Source: a virus
Direction: 5' to 3' (one strand)
Virus record (IMG/VR): IMGVR_UViG_3300034166_000754
Span: 1 to 29,325 of that record
Length of the DNA stretch: 29,325 nt
Shown here: positions 1 through 4,275 of the stretch, in pieces
Position numbering within the stretch: the first letter of the stretch is position 1
Layout: the number at the start of each line of letters is the position of its first letter
Position numbers and translations under genes: made by a program
The notes under the pieces: generated by a model
The model's input: only the letters and a program-made list of their open reading frames with translations
The model's database searches: none
What the model was told of the DNA's origin: nothing

Positions 1-220
1 GTAGCAATTCCCAGTTATGTAGTAAATTAACCTTTACTGTTGGGAAGACTTTTTCAAGTTTTCCTGCGTAGCAAACGCTTTCACAAACACTAGTGGCACC
101 AGGGCACGAGAAATTTTTTCCAGCAGGCAATCCAAAAGTGTTGGCGATACTTGCTTGTTTTCCATTAGGGCTGACGGCATTGGCGACCTTTCTATCTTTG
201 CTTCTAAGTAATTTTGACAT
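1..220 (-). CDS. Gene product 88-like protein (N-terminal 73 codons, runs off left edge)
   Basis: The reading frame from the ATG at 220 stays open to the window edge. It opens MSKLLRSKDRKVANAVSPNG and continues with FGLPAGKNFSCPGATSVCES and CYAGKLEK. The Cys-rich signature CPGAT-x2-C-x3-CYAGK (Cys39, Cys46, Cys50) followed by LxHNW is, from memory, the hallmark of the gene-product-88 domain found in many actinobacteriophages. Its biochemical role is not established; clustered cysteines would fit metal or Fe-S binding, which is inference. I preferred this ATG over a GTG at 234 that opens another frame, because only this frame encodes the conserved motif. It has its own early-type promoter 27-51 nt upstream, lying inside the end of the neighbouring 46-aa gene. 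Confident of the family, not of the function. Confidence 0.82.
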   Translation of the reverse strand, partial: MSKLLRSKDRKVANAVSPNGKQASIANTFGLPAGKNFSCPGATSVCESVCYAGKLEKVFPTVKVNLLHNWELL

Positions 221-226
221 GGTGGA

Positions 227-367
227 TTACTCACTTTCTTTTTTCAATTCTAACATTAGGGACTGACATTTCTTTCTGTCATATTTCTTTTTATTGGGCA
301 CGGCAGAGGCAGCATTGCTACGGCGTAATTCCATAAGCCTGCGTAATTCCTCTTGTGTTTTTTTCAT
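227..367 (-). CDS. Small basic hypothetical protein (46 aa)
   Basis: The peptide begins MKKTQEELRRLMELRRSNAA and ends in a Lys/Arg-rich stretch (NKKKYDRKKCQ, then LMLELKKESE). The N-terminal half should be an amphipathic helix and the middle is strongly basic, which would suit nucleic-acid binding (inference). Similar tiny RRSNAA...KKKYDRKK-type proteins occur in actinophage early regions. The start is well supported: the ATG lies 5 nt downstream of a good -35/-10 pair on the same strand, so the mRNA would be essentially leaderless, and there is no convincing Shine-Dalgarno. The last codons overlap the promoter of the downstream gene-88-like gene. Confidence 0.6.
   Translation of the reverse strand: MKKTQEELRRLMELRRSNAASAVPNKKKYDRKKCQSLMLELKKESE
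247..271 (-). promoter_or_regulatory. Early-type promoter A (AAATGTCAG-N7-TGTTAGAAT)
   Basis: On the minus strand AAATGTCAG (271-263) is followed after 7 nt by TGTTAGAAT (255-247), an extended -10. The same arrangement recurs at 1452-1476, 2371-2395, 3680-3704 and, on the plus strand, 4032-4056. This copy sits within the end of the 46-aa gene and faces the gene-88-like gene. Confidence 0.55.
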
Positions 368-372
368 AGTTA

Positions 373-401
373 ATCTTAGCAGAAATTGGGAAAAATATCA
401 A
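373..401 (-). promoter_or_regulatory. Sigma70-like promoter giving a leaderless mRNA
   Basis: On the minus strand, -35 TTGATA (401-396), a 17-nt spacer and -10 TAAGAT (378-373). The ATG of the 46-aa gene follows 5 nt after the -10, so transcription would start at or next to the start codon. Confidence 0.6.
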
Positions 402-410
402 GCACACGTA

Positions 411-430
411 AATAGGACAAAATAGGACAA
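411..430. repeat. Perfect 10-bp tandem repeat, AATAGGACAA x2
   Basis: Two back-to-back copies of AATAGGACAA lie directly upstream of the minus-strand -35 at 401-396. A tandem site one helical turn apart suits a protein-binding (activator or repressor) site. It sits inside an intergenic cassette resembling 1521-1574. Confidence 0.5.
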
Positions 431-444
431 AACGCCTCGGGCTT

Positions 445-684
445 TTATTGCAACATCATTAAATCAAATTGATCATACTCATCAACTTGAATTACTTCTC
501 TTTCACCAAAATCATTTTCAATTTCTAAACTATATCCATCAGGTAGTGAAACTATATCTATGATAGATACAACATCACCATCAACAAGAATAAAATCATC
601 AACCATTAACTGGCCTGCAGTTAATACATCAATCTTATAGTAATCCATAATAGGAATGGTATCATCTTTTTCAAGTGTTATCAT
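445..684 (-). CDS. Conserved phage hypothetical protein (79 aa), acidic
   Basis: From the preferred ATG the product starts MITLEKDDTIPIMDYYKI and carries VDDFILVDGDVVSIIDI, then SLEIENDFGEREVIQVDEYD. The alternating hydrophobic/acidic pattern predicts a small all-beta domain; proteins of this type ('...ND.GE.E.I.VD..D.FDL') are common in actinophages with no known function. The frame extends upstream to 699, but the ATG at 684 has GAGG at good spacing and lies 1 nt after the stop of the preceding gene, so 684 fits coupled translation better. No metal-binding or membrane signature. It is the last gene of the 1426-445 group. Confidence 0.7.
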   Translation of the reverse strand: MITLEKDDTIPIMDYYKIDVLTAGQLMVDDFILVDGDVVSIIDIVSLPDGYSLEIENDFGEREVIQVDEYDQFDLMMLQ

Positions 685-685
685 A

Positions 686-1021
686 TTATTCCTCATCATA
701 TTCTAGTGATAGCGGAAAGTCATCTGAGCCATCTTGCCACTCATCTACTGGGTCAATAAAAGTATGCAAGTGGTGTTGCTCTACGATAGCGTGTGCAGGT
801 GCGTGAGTCATGCCACGATATAAAATCTGAAAGTCGCCAACCATAGGCATTTCAATCATGCGGTCATAGTCCTCATCATAGTAAGCGTCAATCGCCTCTA
901 TGCAAGGTGCAACCATTTCTGCGGGTACTGGTGGATAGTGATTACCCTTTAAGTGATAAAGTAATTGTGTTTCTAGGTCTAACACGCTATCTTGAATTCC
1001 TAGTGCTGTAATTGAACCCAT
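686..1021 (-). CDS. Conserved actinophage-type hypothetical protein (111 aa)
   Basis: The product contains LLYHLKGNHYPPVPAEMV (residues 21-38), CIEAIDAYYDEDYDRMIEMP and ends with a YRGMTHAPAHAIVEQHHL motif. Both motifs are familiar from small proteins of actinobacteriophage early regions, where the function is unknown. Many His and acidic residues in the second motif could bind metal, but no known catalytic pattern is complete. The gene sits between genes on the same strand with gaps of only 1 nt, so it is almost certainly co-transcribed with them from the promoter at 1452-1476. Confidence 0.8.
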   Translation of the reverse strand: MGSITALGIQDSVLDLETQLLYHLKGNHYPPVPAEMVAPCIEAIDAYYDEDYDRMIEMPMVGDFQILYRGMTHAPAHAIVEQHHLHTFIDPVDEWQDGSDDFPLSLEYDEE

Positions 1022-1022
1022 A

Positions 1023-1232
1023 TTATTTTACGCTCACATTTCCATTACGATAGAAGGTCTTAGTATACATTTTACCCGTAGGGTCTGACAAGTTATAGGT
1101 TGCGTATTCTTTAGCATCGCCAAAGTCTACACATTTAGTCCATGCGTTTACTGCCTCTAGCATATCGCTAACTCGCAGGGTATGGATAAGTTCTCCGTCA
1201 TACGAAGTAGTAAGTGAATAGTTATATTCCAT
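1023..1232 (-). CDS. Conserved actinophage-type small protein (69 aa)
   Basis: The sequence runs MEYNYSLTTSYDGELIHTLR, then VSDMLEAVNAWTKCVDFGDA, then YATYNLSDPTGKMYTKTFYR. The pattern 'Y.LTTSYDGELIHTLRV.DM.EAV.AW..C.D.G.A.EYATYNL..P.GKMYTKTF' is a recognisable mini-family in actinophages: a predicted beta-hairpin, a helix, then a beta-hairpin. Function unknown. The start overlaps the stop of the preceding gene (shared A in TAATG), indicating translational coupling. Confidence 0.78.
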   Translation of the reverse strand: MEYNYSLTTSYDGELIHTLRVSDMLEAVNAWTKCVDFGDAKEYATYNLSDPTGKMYTKTFYRNGNVSVK

Positions 1233-1426
1233 TATGCGTTCTCCTTATTGTATTCGTTCATTTCATTTTCAGCATACCATGCGGAATACTCTTGAGCAAG
1301 TCTTTGCCCTTTTTCACAATCAGCGCAGAAGTCATTTATAAATCCTTCGCTATCCATATCTACAAATAAGATACCTTCGTCATAGCAAGTATAACAAGTT
1401 CCAATTTCGTCAAATAAGTTTCCCAT
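1232..1426 (-). CDS. Small zinc-ribbon-like protein (64 aa)
   Basis: Two Cys pairs are present: GTCYTCYDEG near residues 11-14 and FCADCEKGQRLAQEYSAWYA near residues 34-37. Two CxxC knuckles about 20 residues apart predict a treble-clef or zinc-ribbon fold followed by an acidic helix. Such proteins usually bind nucleic acid or protein partners; the target is unknown. An AAAGGAAAA sequence precedes the ATG. It is the first gene after the early-type promoter at 1452-1476 and leads the group ending at 445. Confidence 0.75.
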   Translation of the reverse strand: MGNLFDEIGTCYTCYDEGILFVDMDSEGFINDFCADCEKGQRLAQEYSAWYAENEMNEYNKENA

Positions 1427-1451
1427 TAGTTTTCCTTTCTTTAATAATACA

Positions 1452-1476
1452 ATCTTATATCATGGGGCTGACATTT
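1452..1476 (-). promoter_or_regulatory. Early-type promoter B
   Basis: AAATGTCAG (1476-1468), 7 nt, then ATATAAGAT with -10 TAAGAT (1457-1452) on the minus strand. The expected start is near 1445, about 19 nt before the ATG at 1426. This copy lacks the TGn extension. Confidence 0.55.
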
Positions 1477-1512
1477 TCAAGTTCATAAGCCAAGAATCTG
1501 GAGAATTTGGGG

Positions 1513-1528
1513 TGTGTTTTTAATCACA
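1513..1528. promoter_or_regulatory. CRP/FNR-like dyad TGTGT-N6-TCACA
   Basis: The palindrome (also readable as GTGTG-N8-CACAC, 1512-1529) differs from TGTGA-N6-TCACA at one position. Its centre is 66 bp upstream of the centre of the -10 box at 1452-1457. Confidence 0.45.
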
Positions 1529-1537
1529 CGTAAAGCC

Positions 1538-1558
1538 TGTGGATAACCCTGTGGAAAA
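1538..1558. promoter_or_regulatory. DnaA box TGTGGATAA plus near-box TGTGGAAAA
   Basis: TGTGGATAA (1538-1546) is the exact complement of the bacterial DnaA box TTATCCACA. TGTGGAAAA (1550-1558) has one mismatch and follows in the same orientation with a 12-bp period, matching the spacing of the pair at 3797/3809. Confidence 0.5.
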
Positions 1559-1584
1559 CGCCCCGAGTTTTTTAGAAAAAGGTT

Positions 1585-1607
1585 TGAGCAGTTTTAGATC
1601 GTGCTCA
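1585..1607 (-). terminator. Probable bidirectional intrinsic terminator
   Basis: TGAGCA (1585-1590) pairs with TGCTCA (1602-1607) around an 11-nt loop. A T-run follows on each strand (TTTTTTT at 1611-1617 on plus; AACCTTTTTC on minus). It lies just past the stop of the 48-aa gene and would end the 2338-1620 minus-strand group. The stem is short. Confidence 0.5.
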
Positions 1608-1619
1608 GGATTTTTTTAT

Positions 1620-1766
1620 TTATACTTTTAGTGCTTTACGCAATTCATTACGCAATCTGCGAATTTCTTTTTCTTGTGCAATATTTTGTTTCCAAAATAA
1701 ACACATTACAGTTAAGCAACCAAGCAGTGCAATTATGATTGCAAGTAAATCCCAGTTAGTTAGCAT
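1620..1766 (-). CDS. Small membrane protein with coiled-coil tail (48 aa)
   Basis: The peptide begins MLTNWDLLAIIIALLGCLTV and continues MCLFWKQNIAQEKEIRRLRN. Residues 7-25 form one clear membrane-spanning helix, and the remainder is a charged, heptad-like helix rich in Glu and Arg. The layout, a short N-terminal segment, one membrane span and a basic cytoplasmic coil, recalls small phage membrane proteins (holin/spanin-like or superinfection factors), but nothing specific can be assigned. GGAG lies at good spacing upstream of the ATG, and the gene overlaps the end of the upstream gene by 11 nt, so it is the last gene of that operon. Confidence 0.7.
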   Translation of the reverse strand: MLTNWDLLAIIIALLGCLTVMCLFWKQNIAQEKEIRRLRNELRKALKV

Positions 1767-1947
1767 TTCTTATCTCCACTCCTTCACATGCTTTTGTGAA
1801 TTTATCACGTTTGAAATTTGGGTTATCGCTTGCAAAAAAATCTGCAAAGTCATTTACTAAATCTTCCCACCAGTAATTATCTATCATAGCGTTTTGATAC
1901 CCTGAAAGAATTTCTGAAACGGCAACATAGTCTTTGCGTGTCATCAT
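1756..1947 (-). CDS. Conserved actinophage mini-protein, 'DNPNFKRDKFTKAC' family (63 aa)
   Basis: The sequence opens MMTRKDYVAVSEILSGYQNA and contains FADFFASDNPNFKRDKFTKA followed by CEGVEI. A 'MT+KDY...(I/V)..IL...' start, a helix and a final '(A/S)DNP.F.R.+F..AC' is one of the most widespread small-protein patterns in actinobacteriophage genomes. It is predicted all-helical and its function is unknown. It is the best single clue to host phylum in this arm. The start codon overlaps the upstream stop (TAATG); translation could also use the adjacent second ATG. Confidence 0.82.
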   Translation of the reverse strand: MMTRKDYVAVSEILSGYQNAMIDNYWWEDLVNDFADFFASDNPNFKRDKFTKACEGVEIRNAN

Positions 1948-2153
1948 TATTCTGCCACCTTTAGAGTTGCAAAAGAGTTGCCTGCGTTTAATTCATCAAG
2001 TGCTGGCTGAATCATTGGTGCAAGTAATTCTTTGAGCATGCCTTCAAGCATTAGCACCTGCATTTCATCAGGTAGTGATAGCAAGCGAATTGCGGTTGGG
2101 TTTGTTTCATCTAATTCAGTTATGAATTGTAGTGAGTGTGTAATTGTTTTCAT
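1947..2153 (-). CDS. Hypothetical helical protein (68 aa)
   Basis: From the coupled ATG the product begins MKTITHSLQFITELDETNPT and is mostly helical, with an amphipathic centre (LLSLPDEMQVLMLEGMLKEL). A longer frame reaches 2204, but those codons lie inside the upstream gene. The ATG at 2153 shares its A with the upstream TAA and has GGAAAGG ahead of it, so I chose it. No known domain recognised. Confidence 0.68.
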   Translation of the reverse strand: MKTITHSLQFITELDETNPTAIRLLSLPDEMQVLMLEGMLKELLAPMIQPALDELNAGNSFATLKVAE

Positions 2154-2338
2154 TATAGGGTAGCCTTTCCACGAAGTGTTCCACGAATTCCAAGAGTATC
2201 GCAAGCGATTTTTACTGATACGCCAACTGGTAATTGTGTTGGGTATGTTGATATGAATTGAGCAACCGCACCTTTTGAGGGTAGGTTGATAACCTTAACG
2301 CTTCCGTTAAAGGTTTCTAGATTTACTTTGTATGACAT
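2153..2338 (-). CDS. Small hypothetical protein, paralogue of the plus-strand gene at 4413 (61 aa)
   Basis: The product (MSYKVNLETFNGSVKVINLP...) aligns by eye with the protein of the plus-strand gene 4413-4595: both share L-T-x-NGS-x-K near the start, QF(I/V)xxY in the middle and LP(I/V)Gx(A/S)V followed by LGI near the end. The predicted fold is a beta-hairpin, helix, beta pattern. Function unknown. GAAGGAG precedes the ATG. It is the first gene after the early-type promoter at 2371-2395 and heads the operon running to 1620. A paralogue on the opposite strand across the control region suggests the two arms descend from an inverted duplication. Confidence 0.72.
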   Translation of the reverse strand: MSYKVNLETFNGSVKVINLPSKGAVAQFISTYPTQLPVGVSVKIACDTLGIRGTLRGKATL

Positions 2339-2360
2339 AGGTTGTCTCCTTCTTTTTCTT

Positions 2361-2395
2361 TGATAGGACTATCCTATCATTTACGACTGACATTT
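2361..2395 (-). promoter_or_regulatory. Early-type promoter C with 8-bp operator-like dyad
   Basis: AAATGTCAG (2395-2387), 7 nt, then TGATAGGAT (2379-2371). A perfect inverted repeat TGATAGGA-CTA-TCCTATCA (2361-2379) covers the -10 and the predicted start site, where bound protein would block polymerase. The leader is about 26 nt. Confidence 0.62.
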
Positions 2396-2421
2396 ATTCA
2401 ATTTTGGGGGGTGGTTGGTGG

Positions 2422-2437
2422 TGTGAGTTATCTCACA
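2422..2437. promoter_or_regulatory. Perfect TGTGA-N6-TCACA dyad
   Basis: It matches the CRP consensus in both half-sites and is also a 6-bp hairpin (TGTGAG-TTAT-CTCACA). The centre is 56 bp upstream of the -10 centre of the promoter at 2371. It overlaps the TGA stop of the 40-aa gene. Confidence 0.5.
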
Positions 2438-2555
2438 ACGCACCTTCCTGCGATAGACTTAGGGTTAAATCTATTAGTTCAGCGGTAGTGGCTTCGGATA
2501 GGTCTACCCATCCTGCGCCATCTTCGTTCATGCGAAAAATTTCTACATATCCCAC
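2433..2555 (-). CDS. Small hypothetical protein (40 aa), GTG start
   Basis: The frame reads (V/M)GYVEIFRMNEDGAGWVDLS, then EATTAELIDLTLSLSQEGAL. It starts with GTG 2 nt after the stop of the preceding gene, with AGGTGA overlapping that stop as ribosome-binding site. The pattern (beta-hairpin, then a short helix) resembles other mini-proteins of phage early operons; no function can be given. An opposite-strand frame over 2404-2613 is the shadow of this gene and its neighbour. Confidence 0.6.
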   Translation of the reverse strand: MGYVEIFRMNEDGAGWVDLSEATTAELIDLTLSLSQEGAL

Positions 2556-2557
2556 TA

Positions 2558-2773
2558 TTATTCACCTACCTTTACTGCGATTGTGCGGAAAGTCTTGCGA
2601 CCCCAATTATTAAAACCGCTATTTGGAGCAATTTCTACCAAATAGGTTTCTGTATTATCACCATACCAAATTGGGGCAGGGTGTTTTTCTGCGGAGATAA
2701 TTTCGCCCTGTAAAGTTTTTGAGCGATAGTTTTTTCCTACAAGTAGGTTTTCTATTGTGTATAGGTTTGCCAT
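2558..2773 (-). CDS. Small hypothetical protein (71 aa)
   Basis: The chosen product starts MANLYTIENLLVGKNYRSKT and contains HPAPIWYGDNTETYLVEI and a C-terminal KTFRTIAVKVGE. It looks like a small all-beta domain with conserved-looking aromatic residues; no family recognised. The frame extends to 2848, but those codons are basic, unlike the rest, and contain promoter-like sequence. The ATG at 2773 has AGAAGGTG before it, so I chose it. Likely co-transcribed with the 40-aa gene downstream. Confidence 0.66.
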   Translation of the reverse strand: MANLYTIENLLVGKNYRSKTLQGEIISAEKHPAPIWYGDNTETYLVEIAPNSGFNNWGRKTFRTIAVKVGE

Positions 2774-2800
2774 GGTGGCACCTTCTTTCTTTTTCATTTT

Positions 2801-2820
2801 CTTACTATGTAAGTTTACCA
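2801..2820 (-). promoter_or_regulatory. Weak candidate early promoter with start-site dyad
   Basis: TGGTAAACT (2820-2812) could be an extended -10. CTTAC-TAT-GTAAG (2801-2813) forms a dyad at the expected start, as in promoters C and D. The AAATGTCAG element is absent or badly degenerate, so this is weaker. Confidence 0.35.
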
Positions 2821-2848
2821 AAAAAATCTCAAGAAAGCAAATCGCCAC

Positions 2849-3058
2849 GCCGTAAATCTCAAAATATGGACGATTTTTTGTGTGATCTTAACCACACGTC
2901 TTAAATTATACACAGGCTGTGGACGACACGCCGTGGGAGTCGGGCTGCATTTTTATGCAATGATTTGCATATTTATTTTGTTATGTGCAACCAAAGTGAA
3001 TAACCAAATAACGCAAATAAAAAAAAGAATGCAGCGTTACCATTTAAATAAAATTCTT
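2849..3058. other. Non-coding regulatory stretch: CRP-like dyad, DnaA-type box, inverted repeat
   Basis: No convincing gene. It holds TGTGA-N6-CCACA (2881-2896), a DnaA-type box TTATACACA (2906-2914, fitting TTATNCACA), the 12-mer ACGACACGCCGT (2923-2934) whose complement occurs at 3899-3910, and a perfect 7-bp inverted repeat TATGCAA-TGAT-TTGCATA (2954-2971) in AT-rich sequence. A plus-strand frame at 2882-3070 has no credible protein character. Confidence 0.5.
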
Positions 3059-3241
3059 TCACTTTTCTAACATCGCAATCAGTTCATCAGAAAATGCAAG
3101 TGCAGTTTCATTTTGTTGTTCAGGTGTGAGTGTTGCCCACAAATAACCAAGCAAATAAGCATATCCACTATCTACATTTCCATTACGGATTTTAGTAGAC
3201 ATGGCTTTTACTTCTTGTAGTAGTTGCATATCAGTTGCCAT
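3059..3241 (-). CDS. Small helical hypothetical protein (60 aa)
   Basis: The product begins MATDMQLLQEVKAMSTKIRN and continues GYAYLLGYLWATLTPEQQNE, ending in an amphipathic helix. It looks all-helical with an aromatic patch in the middle; no known domain recognised. AAAAGGAG precedes the ATG, which shares its A with the stop of the upstream gene (TAATG). It is the last gene of the group starting at 3625. Confidence 0.72.
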   Translation of the reverse strand: MATDMQLLQEVKAMSTKIRNGNVDSGYAYLLGYLWATLTPEQQNETALAFSDELIAMLEK

Positions 3242-3345
3242 TAGTTGTAACTCCTTTTACATTCTGAACATACGAAATTAATTTTGCAATAGCAACCTGC
3301 ATATACAGGCGCTGGATTTTCATAGTAGTCGTCATAGTAGTCCAT
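3241..3345 (-). CDS. Tyr/Cys-rich mini-protein (34 aa)
   Basis: It reads MDYYDDYYENPAPVYAGCYC then KINFVCSECKRSYN: an acidic, Tyr-rich N-terminus and a CxC...CxxC set of four cysteines that could hold one zinc ion. Small size lowers certainty, but it lies in a run of coupled genes and its stop overlaps the next start. Function unknown. Confidence 0.55.
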   Translation of the reverse strand: MDYYDDYYENPAPVYAGCYCKINFVCSECKRSYN

Positions 3346-3351
3346 TATAGA

Positions 3352-3465
3352 TTACCCCCAACATTCTTGACAAGTAGCAGTTAGAATTTTTGCATCTTCA
3401 AGAGCAACTTCTACAGTTGGCTCTTCGCAAATTTGACATGAGAGCATTATCATTGTGTTATTCAT
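3352..3465 (-). CDS. Zinc-ribbon mini-protein (37 aa)
   Basis: It reads MNNTMIMLSCQICEEPTVEV with C10xxC13 and ends ATCQECWG with C32xxC35, a classic two-knuckle zinc ribbon. GAAAGGA precedes the ATG. It lies 4 nt after the upstream gene. Nucleic-acid or protein binding is the usual role of such ribbons; the specific role is unknown. Confidence 0.62.
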   Translation of the reverse strand: MNNTMIMLSCQICEEPTVEVALEDAKILTATCQECWG

Positions 3466-3469
3466 TTAT

Positions 3470-3625
3470 TTATCCTTTCACACAACAAGAGCAATAAGTA
3501 GGGAGAGAGAAAAGGTGTTTTAGCAACGCCTTTCTTTCATAGGTAGTTAATTCAGGGTGATTAGATTTAACACCACCATGTTGATATTCATAGACAATTT
3601 TATCTAATGTTTTTTGAGTGAGCAT
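3470..3625 (-). CDS. Small hypothetical protein (51 aa)
   Basis: It begins MLTQKTLDKIVYEYQHGGVK and ends TYCSCCVKG. The first part is helical, the middle (HPELTTYERKALLKHLF) looks like a helix-turn-helix-sized segment, and the end has a C-S-C-C cluster. AAAGGAGC precedes the ATG at good spacing. It is the first gene after the early-type promoter at 3680-3704, so it leads the 3625-3059 operon. Confidence 0.62.
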   Translation of the reverse strand: MLTQKTLDKIVYEYQHGGVKSNHPELTTYERKALLKHLFSLPTYCSCCVKG

Positions 3626-3665
3626 TTAATGCTCCTTTCGTTAAGAGGCTTACTTCTGATTCAAC

Positions 3666-3704
3666 CTTCTATACATAGAAGTCTATCAGAGGGGTCTGAC
3701 ATTT
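3666..3704 (-). promoter_or_regulatory. Early-type promoter D with 7-bp start-site dyad
   Basis: AAATGTCAG (3704-3696), 7 nt, TGATAGACT (3688-3680). CTTCTAT-AC-ATAGAAG (3666-3681) is a perfect inverted repeat at the expected transcription start. The leader would be about 47 nt. Confidence 0.6.
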
Positions 3705-3755
3705 ACTAGCCAGTAGGTATGACAATTCGGACATTTTAAAATGTGAGGTAGGTCA

Positions 3756-3840
3756 TGTGGATAACTTGAGCGTAAATCGTAGTGTGATATACATCATGTG
3801 GATAAACCTGTGGATAACTACCCGAGCCAGCCCGAGCCAA
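3756..3840. other. Candidate replication origin: three perfect DnaA boxes
   Basis: TGTGGATAA occurs at 3756-3764, 3797-3805 and 3809-3817, all in the same orientation, the last two 12 bp apart. A 10-bp near-perfect tandem repeat (CCCGAGCCAG/CCCGAGCCAA, 3821-3840) follows. The stretch is non-coding and lies where minus-strand genes to the left diverge from plus-strand genes to the right. Further DnaA-type boxes are at 1538 and 2906. Origin function is inference. Confidence 0.5.
3783..3798. promoter_or_regulatory. Partial CRP-like dyad TGTGA-N6-TCATG
   Basis: The left half-site is perfect and the right one degenerate. It sits between the first and second DnaA boxes and touches the second. Confidence 0.3.
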
Positions 3841-3863
3841 TGTCCGTTTTGCACCCTTTGTCG

Positions 3864-3879
3864 TGTGGTGTAAATCACT
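3864..3879. promoter_or_regulatory. CRP-like dyad TGTGG-N6-TCACT
   Basis: One mismatch per half-site from TGTGA-N6-TCACA. Its centre is 66 bp upstream of the -10 centre of the plus-strand promoter at 3935-3940, the same distance as at promoter B. Confidence 0.4.
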
Positions 3880-3911
3880 AATTACATGCGTGTTATTTAC
3901 GGCGTGTCGTG

Positions 3912-3940
3912 TTGACTTTTGGCGGTATCTATGTTATACT
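3912..3940 (+). promoter_or_regulatory. Strong sigma70-like promoter for the right arm
   Basis: -35 TTGACT (3912-3917), a 17-nt spacer and extended -10 TGTTATACT (-10 at 3935-3940). It is the best consensus promoter in the window. Transcription would start near 3947 and run through the MSLSK mini-frames into the gene at 4093. Confidence 0.65.
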
Positions 3941-3971
3941 TCCAGTATCAAATTAAATAAAGAAGCAGGGT

Positions 3972-4024
3972 ATGAGCCTTAGCAAATAAATGTGAGATAA
4001 ATCACAGTGAGCCTAAGCAAATAA
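3972..4024 (+). repeat. Direct repeat encoding twin MSLSK mini-frames around a CRP-like dyad
   Basis: TGAGCCTTAGCAAATAA (3973-3989) and TGAGCCTAAGCAAATAA (4008-4024) match at 16 of 17 positions. With their first base each makes a complete five-codon frame (ATG- and GTG-started) reading M-S-L-S-K-stop, and the one difference is synonymous. Between them lies TGTGA-GATAAA-TCACA (3991-4006), a perfect CRP-type dyad centred 55 bp upstream of the -10 centre at 4051-4056. Confidence 0.5.
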
Positions 4025-4031
4025 GACCCTA

Positions 4032-4056
4032 AAATGTCAGTGGTATCTGATAGGAT
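4032..4056 (+). promoter_or_regulatory. Early-type promoter E
   Basis: AAATGTCAG (4032-4040), 7 nt, TGATAGGAT (4048-4056), identical in layout to promoter C on the other strand. A palindrome ATACTAGTAT follows at the expected start site. Confidence 0.6.
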
Positions 4057-4092
4057 ACTAGTATAAGAATTAAAAAAGAAAGGTGGTCTAAA

Positions 4093-4275
4093 ATGACTAC
4101 ATTAACAATAAACAATGTGTGCAAAAAGCACACCCCTCATCTACCTTCTATCTCTGAAGTAAATGATGACCAATTCACTTTCTGCGAGGTTTGTGAACAA
4201 AATATAGAGCGTTGGTATAACGATACTGACCCTGAGCGTCTACCTATGTGGACAAGTTGGGTGGTATCTAAATGA
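4093..4275 (+). CDS. Cys-containing actinophage mini-protein, 'WTSW' family (60 aa)
   Basis: The product (MTTLTINNVCKKHTPHLPSI...) has C10-x2-H13, then F-C-E-V-C-E-Q-N-I-E near residues 31-40, and ends DPERLPMWTSWVVSK. The C/H pair plus CxxC predicts one zinc site. The ending (R)LP-x-WT-x-W is familiar from small proteins of actinophages; function unknown. AAAGGTGG stands before the ATG. First gene of the right-arm operon, followed by two overlapping or abutting genes. Confidence 0.75.
   Translation: MTTLTINNVCKKHTPHLPSISEVNDDQFTFCEVCEQNIERWYNDTDPERLPMWTSWVVSK

Noticed and set aside
34-234. Minus-strand 66-codon frame starting with GTG at 234
   Set aside because: The neighbouring frame from ATG 220 encodes the conserved gene-88 cysteine motif and runs off the edge; the 66-codon frame is its shadow.
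411-430. CRISPR-like repeat
   Set aside because: Only two 10-bp copies directly abutting, without spacers; no CRISPR array anywhere in the window.
2404-2613. Plus-strand 69-codon frame
   Set aside because: Lies over the two minus-strand genes at 2433-2555 and 2558-2773, lacks a ribosome-binding site and has no protein-like pattern.
2882-3070. Plus-strand 62-codon frame in the regulatory gap
   Set aside because: Covers the DnaA-type box and dyads, has no Shine-Dalgarno and low-complexity composition; treated as non-coding.
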